DNA of 58,740 bases from CAYJFQ01 sp964369955 (GTDB lineage: Bacteria > Bacillota_I > Bacilli_A > Erysipelotrichales > Erysipelotrichaceae). The stretch is from assembly GCA_964369955.1 (NCBI GenBank), contig CAYJFQ010000009.1, positions 1 through 58,740 on the forward strand, in the 5' to 3' direction. Positions within the stretch are counted from its first letter, which is position 1. Each line of letters starts with the position of its first letter. Below the pieces are notes generated by a model. The model was given only the letters and a program-made list of their open reading frames with translations, was not told where the DNA came from and did no database searches. Shown here piece by piece: positions 45,290 to 53,589 of this stretch. A program made the translations under genes and the position numbers.

Positions 45290-45718
45290 ATGTTAAAAAT
45301 ATATAATAAATCAGCAATAACCCAAAATGAAAGATTCAAAAAAGCGCTAATATTTGGAATTCTAGCTGCAGTTGGATTGACGGCTGTCTATGTTTTAATT
45401 AATAATGTGCTTAAAACTGTTGAATTCTCAATCATCTTTATTCTATTAGGATATGCAATTGGGTACGTAGTGAAAACAACAGGGAGAGGAGTGCAAACTA
45501 AATTCTCGGTTTTAGCTGCAGTACTATGTTTCTTAATCATTGTTTTTGGTGATTTATTCACTTTCTTTCCATCAATTATTTTCTATCCACAGAGTTGGAT
45601 TGCGGGGCTTGGCATTGTTTTTAGTAGTTATGCATCAATATCTATGTCAACAATCTTAAGTCTTCTATTTAGAGTTTATGCAATTTATGTTGCGTACAAC
45701 AGTGGTAGGATTATTTAG
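45290..45718 (+). CDS. Small membrane protein of unknown function
   Basis: 142 aa, with a soluble N-terminus of about 18 residues and then three or four transmembrane helices (about 19-40, 45-62, 70-88, 105-135). No family recognised. An extended -10 (TGCTATAAT, about 45258-45266) and GAGG precede it. The following alanine racemase starts with GTG on its TAG stop (TAGTG), so the two are translationally coupled; a cell-envelope link is possible but unproven. Confidence 0.75.
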   Translation: MLKIYNKSAITQNERFKKALIFGILAAVGLTAVYVLINNVLKTVEFSIIFILLGYAIGYVVKTTGRGVQTKFSVLAAVLCFLIIVFGDLFTFFPSIIFYPQSWIAGLGIVFSSYASISMSTILSLLFRVYAIYVAYNSGRII

Positions 45719-46815
45719 TGTATTATCGTCAGACTACCCTTCACATTAATACAGACGCAATTATCCATAATTTAAAAGCTGTAAAGTATCGCTCTGACAA
45801 AGAAGTAATTGCCGTAATAAAAGCCAATGGTTATGGCATTGGTGCTATAGCTATGGCTAATATTTTAATCCCAAATAATATCGCAATGATAGCAGTTTCA
45901 TCAATGGATGAAGCTATGTATTTAAGAAAGAACGGGATTAAGAAGGAAATATTAGTGCTTGGCTACACTGATTCAAAATTCATTAAAGATGCAATCACAA
46001 ATAATGTTACATTAACTGTTCCATCACTTGACTGGGTCAAAGAAATATCATCATTAGATCCTATCAATCTAAGAGTTCATCTCAAAGCTGATACCAACAT
46101 GCATCGCTTAGGAATTAGAAACAGTGAAGATTGGATGACAGCCCTAATTCTATTAAAAAAACTACAAGTGAAAGTAGAAGGAGCTTACACTCACTATTCA
46201 AGCAGTGATGAAGAAAATCAAATAATTACCAAAAAACAGTACTTAAACTTCAAAGAACTTATTGATAACAGTAATCATAAATTTAAATGGATTCACACTT
46301 GTAATTCAGATGCTGCTATAAACTACAAAGAAGACACTATTTCAAATGCAGTAAGATCAGGAATTGCTTTAATAGGATACGCAAAGTTTAATGAAGACTT
46401 ATTGCCTTCATTAGCTTTATACACAAAAATCACAAATCTAAATTACTTAAAAGAAGGAGATACAGTTTCCTATAGTTGCACCTATACTGCACAAGAAAAC
46501 GAAATAATTGCAACAATCCCAATTGGATATGCCGATGGATTTGTTAGAGCAAACCAAGGCAGAAGTGTTTTCCTCAACAAAGAAAAGGTCGAAATAGTCG
46601 GAAGAATTTGTATGGATCAATGTATGATAAAAGCAAATTCCAAAACAAAAGTAAATGACATTGTTGAGATATTTGGACCTAACATCAAACTAACGGAAAT
46701 GGCTAGTGAACTAAATACAATAGTTTATGAAATAATAACACTGCTATCAAATCGTGTTACTAGACTGTACTTCTCAAAGAATAAAAAAATAAATCTAAAA
46801 AATAGCTATAAATAG
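45718..46815 (+). CDS. alr: Alanine racemase
   Basis: PLP enzyme that makes D-alanine for peptidoglycan. PLP lysine is Lys35 in VIKANGYGIG (usual form KANAYGHG, so Ala and His are replaced); the catalytic Tyr is in VSYSCTYTA, with GRICMDQCM following. 365 aa is normal. The GTG start overlaps the TAG of the membrane protein gene. Its stop lies inside the terminator hairpin shared with the convergent TVP38 gene. Presence of alr supports a peptidoglycan wall. Confidence 0.94.
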   Translation: MYYRQTTLHINTDAIIHNLKAVKYRSDKEVIAVIKANGYGIGAIAMANILIPNNIAMIAVSSMDEAMYLRKNGIKKEILVLGYTDSKFIKDAITNNVTLTVPSLDWVKEISSLDPINLRVHLKADTNMHRLGIRNSEDWMTALILLKKLQVKVEGAYTHYSSSDEENQIITKKQYLNFKELIDNSNHKFKWIHTCNSDAAINYKEDTISNAVRSGIALIGYAKFNEDLLPSLALYTKITNLNYLKEGDTVSYSCTYTAQENEIIATIPIGYADGFVRANQGRSVFLNKEKVEIVGRICMDQCMIKANSKTKVNDIVEIFGPNIKLTEMASELNTIVYEIITLLSNRVTRLYFSKNKKINLKNSYK

Positions 46816-46826
46816 CTATTTTTTTC
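46798..46826. terminator. Shared terminator containing both convergent stop codons
   Basis: Stem AAATAGCTAT (46800-46809) / ATAGCTATTT (46812-46821) with an AA loop and a T-run on the plus strand. The alr stop (TAG, 46813-46815) and the TVP38 stop (TAG, 46806-46808 on the other strand) both lie in it, since TAG..CTA is part of the stem. Confidence 0.8.
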
Positions 46827-47459
46827 TTTTATTGAACTACTTCTCTTTCTGTAGTAACTAACTACTAAAGTAAATAAAACCAAAATAATTACTGAAACAA
46901 CCAATGCTAATGGATTATCATTAACACTAGTTGCGCTATAACCCAAAAACACATAAATTACACTACCAGGAAGCATCCCTAGAAAGGATGCCAAAGCATA
47001 ATCTCGATACTTAATGCCTAGTGCACCAGAAAAATAATTTACTGCAGAAAATGGAAACAAAGGAATAAGTCGAACATACATCATAAAAACAAAACCATTC
47101 TCCTTCGCTTTCACTTGCGCCTCATTTACAAAAGACCCTTTTTTAACATATTTTTCAATTACATCCTCACCTAAAATCTTACCCAAAAAATATGGAATAT
47201 AACACCCTAAATTGGAAGCTATTATCGTATATATTAACCCTGGTACAAATCCAAACAATGGAGCAGAAATCAAAGTTAATGCAGAAGCTGGAACAGCAAA
47301 TATTACTGCAAAGAAATAGATTCCAATAAAAATAATCGGTGCAAAGGGATTAGCTTTAAATGACTCAATAAAAGATAGTAGCTGATCTACCGAAATATAG
47401 TGTTGTACCAAAAACAACACAGCGATTATAGCTATTATTACCCCTATTTTCTTAATCAT
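46806..47459 (-). CDS. TVP38/TMEM64 (DedA-superfamily) membrane protein
   Basis: 217-aa multi-pass protein with the VTT/SNARE-associated core: FIGIYFFAVIFAVPASALTLISAPLFGFVPGLIYTIIASNLGCYIPYFLGKILG, then the re-entrant LIPLFPFSAVNYFSGALGIKYRDYALASFLGMLPGSVIYVFLG. Members are lipid scramblase or transporter-like. It overlaps the CDP-alcohol phosphatidyltransferase gene by 4 nt, so membrane lipid handling is a plausible joint role. Confidence 0.9.
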   Translation of the reverse strand: MIKKIGVIIAIIAVLFLVQHYISVDQLLSFIESFKANPFAPIIFIGIYFFAVIFAVPASALTLISAPLFGFVPGLIYTIIASNLGCYIPYFLGKILGEDVIEKYVKKGSFVNEAQVKAKENGFVFMMYVRLIPLFPFSAVNYFSGALGIKYRDYALASFLGMLPGSVIYVFLGYSATSVNDNPLALVVSVIILVLFTLVVSYYRKRSSSIKEKNSYL

Positions 47460-48052
47460 GATGGATAGCTCAACTGATGTATTATAATGCGATACATTCT
47501 AATTATCCCGGTTAGGAAAACTAAGATAATAAAGATAGTTAAAATATATCCTAGATAATTTGTCCATAGCAACATACTACTAAACACCAGAAACGTTTCA
47601 GTTCTTTCAACTAAACCGATATCATAATGCATACTTTTTTGGCCTTCATTTTTAAATAAAGTAGCTGCTAGCATAAAGGAGCTGAAATTAAATAAAACAC
47701 AAACAAAAAATAATAAATACAAAACAGTAAACTCAGGTCTTGAAAAATAAAAACCAAGAATAATACAAGATTCAACCATTCGATCAAAAATCATATCTAA
47801 AAAAGCGCCAAGTTTTGAGCTTTTATTAGTCAAGCGAGCCACAGTCCCATCAATTACATCAAATAGCCCTGACAACCACATCAAAATTAATGCTATAAAA
47901 TACTGATTTAATCCAATAAATAAGGCAGAAATAACCCCAACAATAAAAGCTATAGTTGTTAGCATATTGGGATGTAACTTAACTAATCCTGTAATAGTTA
48001 CTAACTTATCAACAGCTTTTTGAACATAATTACGGTATCTAGTGTCTAACAT
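47456..48052 (-). CDS. CDP-alcohol phosphatidyltransferase family protein
   Basis: Integral membrane enzyme that joins CDP-linked phosphatidyl or alcohol groups. The full motif D-x2-D-G-x2-A-R-x8-G-x3-D-x3-D is present at residues 65-90 (begins DVIDGTVARL). About five or six helices, 198 aa. It could make a phospholipid headgroup such as phosphatidylglycerol-P or phosphatidylinositol-like lipid; the acceptor is not clear. Middle gene of a flavoprotein-CDP-AP-TVP38 operon, 20 nt after the flavoprotein. Confidence 0.9.
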   Translation of the reverse strand: MLDTRYRNYVQKAVDKLVTITGLVKLHPNMLTTIAFIVGVISALFIGLNQYFIALILMWLSGLFDVIDGTVARLTNKSSKLGAFLDMIFDRMVESCIILGFYFSRPEFTVLYLLFFVCVLFNFSSFMLAATLFKNEGQKSMHYDIGLVERTETFLVFSSMLLWTNYLGYILTIFIILVFLTGIIRMYRIIIHQLSYPS

Positions 48053-48072
48053 AAATTCTCCCTCTATCTAAT

Positions 48073-49491
48073 CTAACGACGTACAATGAACTTTAATAAA
48101 GATAATTCCCAAGCTTTGACATTTGTTTTAAATTGTTGTAATGCCAAGGATTTAAAAATTTCTCCTTGTATTGGATACTGAAAGATTACTGACATTAATG
48201 CGGAAAGCTTCATTTTCTTAGTAACCATTAATGATAATATCGGCAACATTTCTCCTGCTTTATCACCAACTATACTTGCTCCGATTAAAATTCCTTTTTT
48301 ATTTAAGATAACCTTAACAAATCCTGCTCTATCATCTTCAGTTTTAGAACGATCATTATCAGAAATTGGAATGATATAATTAGAACCGAATATACCTTTT
48401 TCTTTCGCTTCGCTCTCTAAACAACCTACATGTGCAACCTCAGGAACTGTATAAGTTGTCCAAGGCATATTAGAATAATCTATTTTAAAGATTGGCATAA
48501 TTAAAGCATTTTTAACTACTACACTAGCCTCATATCCGGCCGCATGAGTAAAGAGAAACTTACCCTTAACATCACCTACTGCAAAGATATTTTTAATATT
48601 GGTTTGTAGTTTGTTATTTACTACTATAAATCCACGCTTATCTATCTTTACCCCAACTTCTTGAAGTCCTAAGTTTTTAGTGTTAGGAGTTCTTCCTAAA
48701 GCCACTAGCAAATAATCACAAGCAATCTTCTTAGTTTTTCCAGCCGTTGTAGTTGTGATGACTATTTCATTACCAATCTTTTCAACTTTGTCAGGATTAG
48801 TATCTAACATTAAATTAACGTTATCAGCCAATAATGCCTTTTCCATAATTTTGCTAGTTTCTGGTTCATCTTTTCCAAATAGTGTTTTTGATCGATCAAT
48901 AATTGTTACTTTGCTTCCTAAATGTGCAAACCCTTGACCAAGTTCTAAACCAATAGGTCCAGCCCCTAAAACTACAAGTCTTTTTGGTAAAACTTCAAGT
49001 TCAAAAACAGTTTCATTAGTTAAATAGTCAACAGAATTTAATCCTTCAATTGCTGGAATCGTCGCGTGTGATCCAGTTGCCAATACTATTTTTTTAACTT
49101 TAAACTTCACACCATTAACACTTATTTCATTCTTATCAGTGATAATTCCCTTACCAATTTTTACATCAACTCCTAATGAAGTGAATCTTTCGATTGAATC
49201 ATGAGGTGCTATTTCTTTAATCACCTCTTTAACTCTATTCATTATTTTTTTAAGATCAACTTTATTTTTAACACCTATTAATCCATAATCATCAGATTTC
49301 ATAATCTTTTGTGCTAAATGTGCAGACTTTAGAAAGGTCTTACTTGGGACACAACCATAATTTAAACAATCGCCCCCCATTTTTCTACTTTCTACCAATA
49401 ATACTCTTGCGCCCATTGAGACAGCTGCAGAAGCTACGACAAGCCCTCCACTACCGCCACCAATAATAGCGATATCATACTGATATTTCAT
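48073..49491 (-). CDS. FAD-dependent pyridine nucleotide-disulfide oxidoreductase
   Basis: 472 aa, related to mercuric reductase and dihydrolipoamide dehydrogenase. FAD motif GGGSGGLVVASAA (residues 11-23), redox pair C42/C47 (GGDCLNYGCVPSK), NAD motif GAGPIGLELGQGFA, and the second FAD motif FAVGDVKGK. The C-terminus (LLKFIVRR) has neither the MerA Cys pair nor the Lpd HPT motif, so it is neither enzyme in the strict sense. AGGAAGGA precedes the ATG. Related flavoproteins are known to occur with or fused to TVP38 domains, which fits this operon. Confidence 0.88.
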   Translation of the reverse strand: MKYQYDIAIIGGGSGGLVVASAAVSMGARVLLVESRKMGGDCLNYGCVPSKTFLKSAHLAQKIMKSDDYGLIGVKNKVDLKKIMNRVKEVIKEIAPHDSIERFTSLGVDVKIGKGIITDKNEISVNGVKFKVKKIVLATGSHATIPAIEGLNSVDYLTNETVFELEVLPKRLVVLGAGPIGLELGQGFAHLGSKVTIIDRSKTLFGKDEPETSKIMEKALLADNVNLMLDTNPDKVEKIGNEIVITTTTAGKTKKIACDYLLVALGRTPNTKNLGLQEVGVKIDKRGFIVVNNKLQTNIKNIFAVGDVKGKFLFTHAAGYEASVVVKNALIMPIFKIDYSNMPWTTYTVPEVAHVGCLESEAKEKGIFGSNYIIPISDNDRSKTEDDRAGFVKVILNKKGILIGASIVGDKAGEMLPILSLMVTKKMKLSALMSVIFQYPIQGEIFKSLALQQFKTNVKAWELSLLKFIVRR

Positions 49492-49520
49492 TTTTAAGTC
49501 CTTCCTAGTTTGTTTTAAAT

Positions 49521-49545
49521 AGTCTATTTATACTAAAAATAGACT
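49521..49545 (-). promoter_or_regulatory. Inverted repeat upstream of the flavoprotein operon
   Basis: Perfect 9-bp arms AGTCTATTT / AAATAGACT separated by 7 nt, overlapping a TATAAA-like -10 (GTATAAAT on the minus strand), 30-54 nt upstream of the start. A candidate operator; the regulator is unknown and not encoded next door. Confidence 0.55.
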
Positions 49546-49702
49546 TAATACCCTAATCTTGAGACTGAACTAAAATAAATAATTATTTTAAAAATTTTGT
49601 AATTACTGATTTCATTATATCAAATATTTACACTTAACAACAAAGCAACATTTAAAGTAAATATTATTATTAAATAAAATTATAATGTTATAGATTAATT
49701 TT

Positions 49703-49736
49703 AAAAAACAACCACTTATACAAATGGTTGTTTATC
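49703..49736 (-). terminator. Terminator of the metNIQ operon
   Basis: 9-bp stem AAACAACCA (49706-49714) / TGGTTGTTT (49725-49733) followed on the minus strand by a T-run, directly after the metQ stop. Confidence 0.88.
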
Positions 49737-49738
49737 AA

Positions 49739-50548
49739 TTATTTAACCGGAATTACTGCCCCATCAGACCAGTTACTAGAAATAAAATCTTTAACTTCTT
49801 GAGAGTTCATAACTTCAATAAGCGCTTTGATATTTTCTTGATCTTGTGTTCCTGCTTTTATTGCGATGATGTTTACATAAATATTATCTTCATTAGCTTG
49901 TTCTAACATGATAGAGTCTTCAATTGGAGTTAATCCTCCTTGTAAAGCGTAGTTTCCATTAATTGCAACTAAGTCTCCTTCTCCACCTTCGTAAGCTTTT
50001 ACTAATAACTCAGGTTTTATTTCTGTAAATTTTAATTCTTTAGGATTAGAGATAATATCGGCTGTTGTCACTTCTAAAGTGTCTACACCCTCTTTAATCT
50101 CAATTAATCCAAAACTCTCAAGAATTCTTAAAATTCTTCCATGATCACTCACACTATTTGAAATAATTACTTCAGCTCCTGTTGGAATGGTCTCTAATGT
50201 ATACTCTTTTGAATAAATACCAAATGGCTCAATATGAATTGCTGCAGCATTCACAATATCATAGCCATGACTTTCTACTTCACCATTAAAGAAAGGAACA
50301 TGTTGGAAATAGTTTGCATCTACATCACCAGCAGCTAAGGCACGATTAAAGATGTAATAATCATCTAAAACAACAATGTCCATTTCAACTCCATAATCTT
50401 CTGATAAGATTGGTTTAACAAATTCTAAGATTGTTGAATGTGGATCTAGCGTACATGACACTGTTAAAGTGCTTGAACCTTTTTCCTCATTTGATGAACA
50501 ACCAACTAATACTAATAATAAAGATAACAATAGAATAATTTTTTTCAT
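49739..50548 (-). CDS. metQ: Methionine-binding lipoprotein MetQ
   Basis: NlpA-family substrate-binding lipoprotein of the D/L-methionine ABC importer. Signal and lipobox LVLVGC (Cys17), then LDPHSTILEFVKPIL near residue 36, and YFQHVPFFNGEV, the methionine-site block. 269 aa. Last gene of metN-I-Q, controlled by the T-box upstream of metN. Confidence 0.95.
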   Translation of the reverse strand: MKKIILLLSLLLVLVGCSSNEEKGSSTLTVSCTLDPHSTILEFVKPILSEDYGVEMDIVVLDDYYIFNRALAAGDVDANYFQHVPFFNGEVESHGYDIVNAAAIHIEPFGIYSKEYTLETIPTGAEVIISNSVSDHGRILRILESFGLIEIKEGVDTLEVTTADIISNPKELKFTEIKPELLVKAYEGGEGDLVAINGNYALQGGLTPIEDSIMLEQANEDNIYVNIIAIKAGTQDQENIKALIEVMNSQEVKDFISSNWSDGAVIPVK

Positions 50549-50560
50549 TTTCTTTTCCCC

Positions 50561-51205
50561 CTATCTCTTGTCAATCTTCTTAACTACAAAATCACCTAAA
50601 TACTGTACTGCAAATACTATTAATACTATTAATAGAGTCGCTAGATATAAAACAAAATTATCATTTCTAACTGCTCCATATAAATAAGCTAAATTCCCCA
50701 AACCGCCTGCTCCAATAGCACCAGCCATCATTACATAGCCAATCAAAGAAATACAAAGTACTGCAACACCTGAAATAAGGGCTGGCTTAGCCTCAGGTAT
50801 TAAAGCCTTAACAACTATTTGATAAGTACTTGCACCCATTGATTTACAAGCTTCTATCGTTCCACTACTAACTTCATTTAAAGCCAACAATGTCATCCTT
50901 GCATAGAACGGACTAGCAGAAACAATTAAAGCCGGCAATGCCGCATCATCACCTATCATAGTACCAACCAACATTCTAGTGAATGGAATCAATAAATATA
51001 ATAAGATAATAAATGGAATTGCTCTTGAGACATTTACCACTACATCTAATACACGATTAATAATCAAATTCTCAACAAGACCACCTTTTTTAGTTAAATA
51101 AATCAAAACCCCAATAATAAAACCAATAATAACCGCAAACACTAACGAGAAAGAAGTCATATATAGAGTCTCAACTAACGCTACTTCAAACATTGTCCAA
51201 TCCAT
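50561..51205 (-). CDS. metI: Methionine ABC transporter permease MetI
   Basis: Five-helix permease, 214 aa. EAA loop (EVSSGTIEACKSMGASTYQIVVKALIPEA, about residues 118-146) docks on MetN; SRAIPFIILLYLLIPFTR near residue 60 is typical of MetI. One-base junction with metN. Confidence 0.95.
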   Translation of the reverse strand: MDWTMFEVALVETLYMTSFSLVFAVIIGFIIGVLIYLTKKGGLVENLIINRVLDVVVNVSRAIPFIILLYLLIPFTRMLVGTMIGDDAALPALIVSASPFYARMTLLALNEVSSGTIEACKSMGASTYQIVVKALIPEAKPALISGVAVLCISLIGYVMMAGAIGAGGLGNLAYLYGAVRNDNFVLYLATLLIVLIVFAVQYLGDFVVKKIDKR

Positions 51206-52215
51206 TATTCAACCACCTCTACTTTAACCCCTTCTTTAGTTAATAATTTTACTAATTCATTTTCATCCGAACTATCAATATGCACATACATTGAACCAGT
51301 TGGTCCAACCTGTGAATGTAAAATTTTTGCACTTACAATACTTAATTGGATTCCACTTTTTTGGATCACTTCATACAATATTGGTTTTGAAGATATTTCG
51401 GCTGAAAAATAGAGTCTTATTAATTTGCCAGACGAGTACTTCTTTTTAAGTTCTTCTTTTAGTTCTAAAACTTCTGGATCTTCTAAAGTTTGAACAAACT
51501 TTTTAGTAACTGCTTCTTTAGGGTTGCTGAAGATATCTTTAACAGAGCCTAATTCACAAACTTTACCATCTTCCATAACCGCAACACTATGACAAATCTT
51601 TTTTACCACTTCCATTTGGTGAGTAATCATAATAATAGTTAGATTCAGTTTTTTATTAATCTCTTGTAGTAAATCAAGAATATCTTCAGTTGTCTTAGGG
51701 TCAAGAGCACTAGTAGCTTCATCTGACAACAAAATTGAAGGATTGTTAGCTAAGGCTCTTGCGATTCCTACCCTTTGCTTTTGTCCGCCGGATAATTCAC
51801 TTGGATAAGCTTTTTCTCTTCCTTGTAGACCCACTAAATCAATTAACTCTTTAACCCTTTGCTTAGATTCTTTCTTCGGAACTTTGGCAATCTCTAAAGC
51901 TAATTCAATATTTTTTTCAACTGTTTTAGACCACAATAAGTTAAAGTGTTGGAAGATCATTCCAATCTTTTGTCTTTGTTTACGAAGTTGCTTATTTGAT
52001 AATGAGTTTAAGCTAACTCCTTCTATTACTACATCGCCATTATCTGCACTTTCAAGTTTATTAATTAATCTAATTAAAGTGCTTTTACCAGCACCTGAAT
52101 AACCAATGATTCCAAATATCTCGCCTTCTTTAATTGATAATGTAACATCATTTACTGCTTCTATCTTTCTTTCTTTACCTACAAATGTTTTAGATAGATT
52201 CTTGATTTCTATCAT
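51205..52215 (-). CDS. metN: Methionine ABC transporter ATP-binding protein MetN
   Basis: ATPase with Walker A GYSGAGKST, signature LSGGQKQR, Walker B ILLSDEATSALD and the His switch ITHQMEVV. The C-terminal 75 residues (about 262-336) form a NIL regulatory domain (SAKILHSQVGPTGSMYVHI), which in MetN binds methionine and inhibits transport. 336 aa. First gene after the T-box. Confidence 0.96.
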   Translation of the reverse strand: MIEIKNLSKTFVGKERKIEAVNDVTLSIKEGEIFGIIGYSGAGKSTLIRLINKLESADNGDVVIEGVSLNSLSNKQLRKQRQKIGMIFQHFNLLWSKTVEKNIELALEIAKVPKKESKQRVKELIDLVGLQGREKAYPSELSGGQKQRVGIARALANNPSILLSDEATSALDPKTTEDILDLLQEINKKLNLTIIMITHQMEVVKKICHSVAVMEDGKVCELGSVKDIFSNPKEAVTKKFVQTLEDPEVLELKEELKKKYSSGKLIRLYFSAEISSKPILYEVIQKSGIQLSIVSAKILHSQVGPTGSMYVHIDSSDENELVKLLTKEGVKVEVVE

Positions 52216-52235
52216 GATTACCCCCTCTTTTTTTA

Positions 52236-52478
52236 AAACAAAAAAATCTCACCCCATAGGGCGAGATTTGTCTCACGTTACCACCTAATTTTGTAGAATT
52301 CCTTCTACCTCATTTCAAGTACAATCATACTCTAGCTTTTTAACGGTAGCACCCGGAATACTCTAAATATCGAATATTCAGCTCCTAGACCATCTTCGAT
52401 TTGTTAAGCTTTATCCTTTTTCACCCACCGGACTCTCTAATTAAGCAGCTCAAATTTACTCTTCTATTCAACGCCTTA
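52236..52478 (-). promoter_or_regulatory. Methionine T-box leader of metNIQ
   Basis: Minus-strand leader with T-box hallmarks: stem I distal block AGAGAGUCCGGUGGGUGAAA; specifier loop GAAGAUGG followed by UCUAGGAGCU, where the AUG codon (Met) occupies the specifier position; stem III region ending CCGUUA; antiterminator bulge AAUUAGGUGGUAACGUGAGA; and a terminator AAAUCUCGCCC...GGGUGAGAUUU with a T-run (52240-52270). Uncharged tRNA(Met) should permit expression when methionine is short. Codon assignment comes from alignment to the known glyQS pattern by eye. Confidence 0.9.
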
Positions 52479-52483
52479 CATTT

Positions 52484-52512
52484 ATATTAACTAAGTAATT
52501 ATTCTTTGTCAA
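52484..52512 (-). promoter_or_regulatory. Promoter of the T-box-controlled met operon
   Basis: Minus strand consensus TTGACA (52507-52512), 17-nt spacer, TAATAT (52484-52489). The -35 box is formed by the last codons (Val-Asp-Lys) of the upstream gene. Confidence 0.7.
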
Positions 52513-53044
52513 CTTTTTTCTTTTTAACTTCTTTTAAAGCTTTACGATTCGCTTTAGCTTCCGCATTCGATAAACGATTATCTCTAAATTCTTTCGCCTT
52601 AATGTTGGCAATATCTTTATCAGGAATAATTTTAATTAATTCTCTTCTTAATTTTCCTGCTTTAAATGTTGGAATTCCAACTCTTTCATATTCAAATGGA
52701 TCATCTCCTAACGGCTTAAGATTTAAGGTTACAAAAGCACTACCCTTAACATCTAACTCATAACTTTGAATATCATCATATTTCACAAACATTAACTGAG
52801 TTCTATCAGCTGGATTATATACAGCAATCATATCATCGTAAATCTTACAAGCTGTATAGTTTTTAGTAACCATAAACGATAAAATAATCATTATTATAAT
52901 TATTAAACCAAAATACCAATACTCAGTAAAGAAGAAAACAATCGAAAAAATAAACATACCCATATAAGCACTAATAGGACGATTTTTGATTGTGGCTTTA
53001 CATCTACCTGTGGGCAAATCACTTGCTTTTTTATTATATTCCAT
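52499..53044 (-). CDS. Two-helix membrane protein, PH-like domain (putative)
   Basis: 181 aa; not firmly recognised. Two transmembrane helices (about residues 26-58), then a beta-rich region (ACKIYDDMIAVYNPADRTQLMFVKYDDIQSYEL, about 65-125) that resembles bacterial PH-like domains of membrane proteins, and a long basic coiled tail (about 145-181, ends KKKKVDKE). Last gene of the aga-type operon, 22 nt after a thioredoxin-like lipoprotein gene. Function unknown. Confidence 0.68.
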   Translation of the reverse strand: MEYNKKASDLPTGRCKATIKNRPISAYMGMFIFSIVFFFTEYWYFGLIIIIMIILSFMVTKNYTACKIYDDMIAVYNPADRTQLMFVKYDDIQSYELDVKGSAFVTLNLKPLGDDPFEYERVGIPTFKAGKLRRELIKIIPDKDIANIKAKEFRDNRLSNAEAKANRKALKEVKKKKVDKE

Positions 53045-53066
53045 ATTCTATCTCCTTACAGTTTAA

Positions 53067-53588
53067 CTAAGAAACTAATTCAGTTAAAAGGCCCCTTAAC
53101 TCTTCGACTTCTTCCTCAGTCATCTTTCGTTCTTTGGCATTATGCCCTTCAACAGTTGAATTATGCACCTTAGTAATAATACCATCTTTTACAATAAAAA
53201 TCATTGGTACATACATATGCTTAGTTCCATCATCTAATGTTCGAACATAACTTCCGACAATTTCTAATAAGTCTAAGTATTCAGGATTCTCTTTAACTCT
53301 AACCTCTTCGCCATCAGCCTTAACATTAACATAGTAAGCTTTTAAGTTGTTTTCTTCTAAAGTTTTATCAAACTCATAGATTAACTCAATACACCAAGGG
53401 CAATCATCAAAACCAAAATAAACGATGTTGTCGCCACTTGTTAATAATTCTATACTATCAGCCATATTAGCTACTAGGAAGTTACCATCATCAATATCAT
53501 AAGCTGACATATCAGCTACTTCTTCAGCAGTAGATTGACATCCAACCACCAATAGTAAACTAGATAATAAAACTATTATTTTTTTCAT
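53067..53588 (-). CDS. Thioredoxin-like lipoprotein
   Basis: 173 aa. Signal peptide and lipobox LVVGC, then a thioredoxin-fold domain with CPWC (FGFDDCPWCIELIYEFDKTL, about residues 60-79) and a cis-Pro region YVPMIFIVKDG. It should sit on the outer face of the membrane and handle thiol/disulfide exchange. It resembles the bacteriocin-transport accessory/TlpA-like group. Start at ATG 53588 with GGAGG; starts further upstream lie in the gatZ gene. One base separates it from the gatZ stop. Confidence 0.85.
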   Translation of the reverse strand: MKKIIVLLSSLLLVVGCQSTAEEVADMSAYDIDDGNFLVANMADSIELLTSGDNIVYFGFDDCPWCIELIYEFDKTLEENNLKAYYVNVKADGEEVRVKENPEYLDLLEIVGSYVRTLDDGTKHMYVPMIFIVKDGIITKVHNSTVEGHNAKERKMTEEEVEELRGLLTELVS

Positions 53589-53589
53589 C

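Noticed and set aside
45718..45720. A later ATG start for alanine racemase
   Set aside because: The GTG coupled to the TAG of the upstream gene gives the normal family N-terminus and length.
52441..52500. Small gene between the T-box and the PH-like protein gene
   Set aside because: The stretch is fully explained by the promoter and stem I of the T-box.
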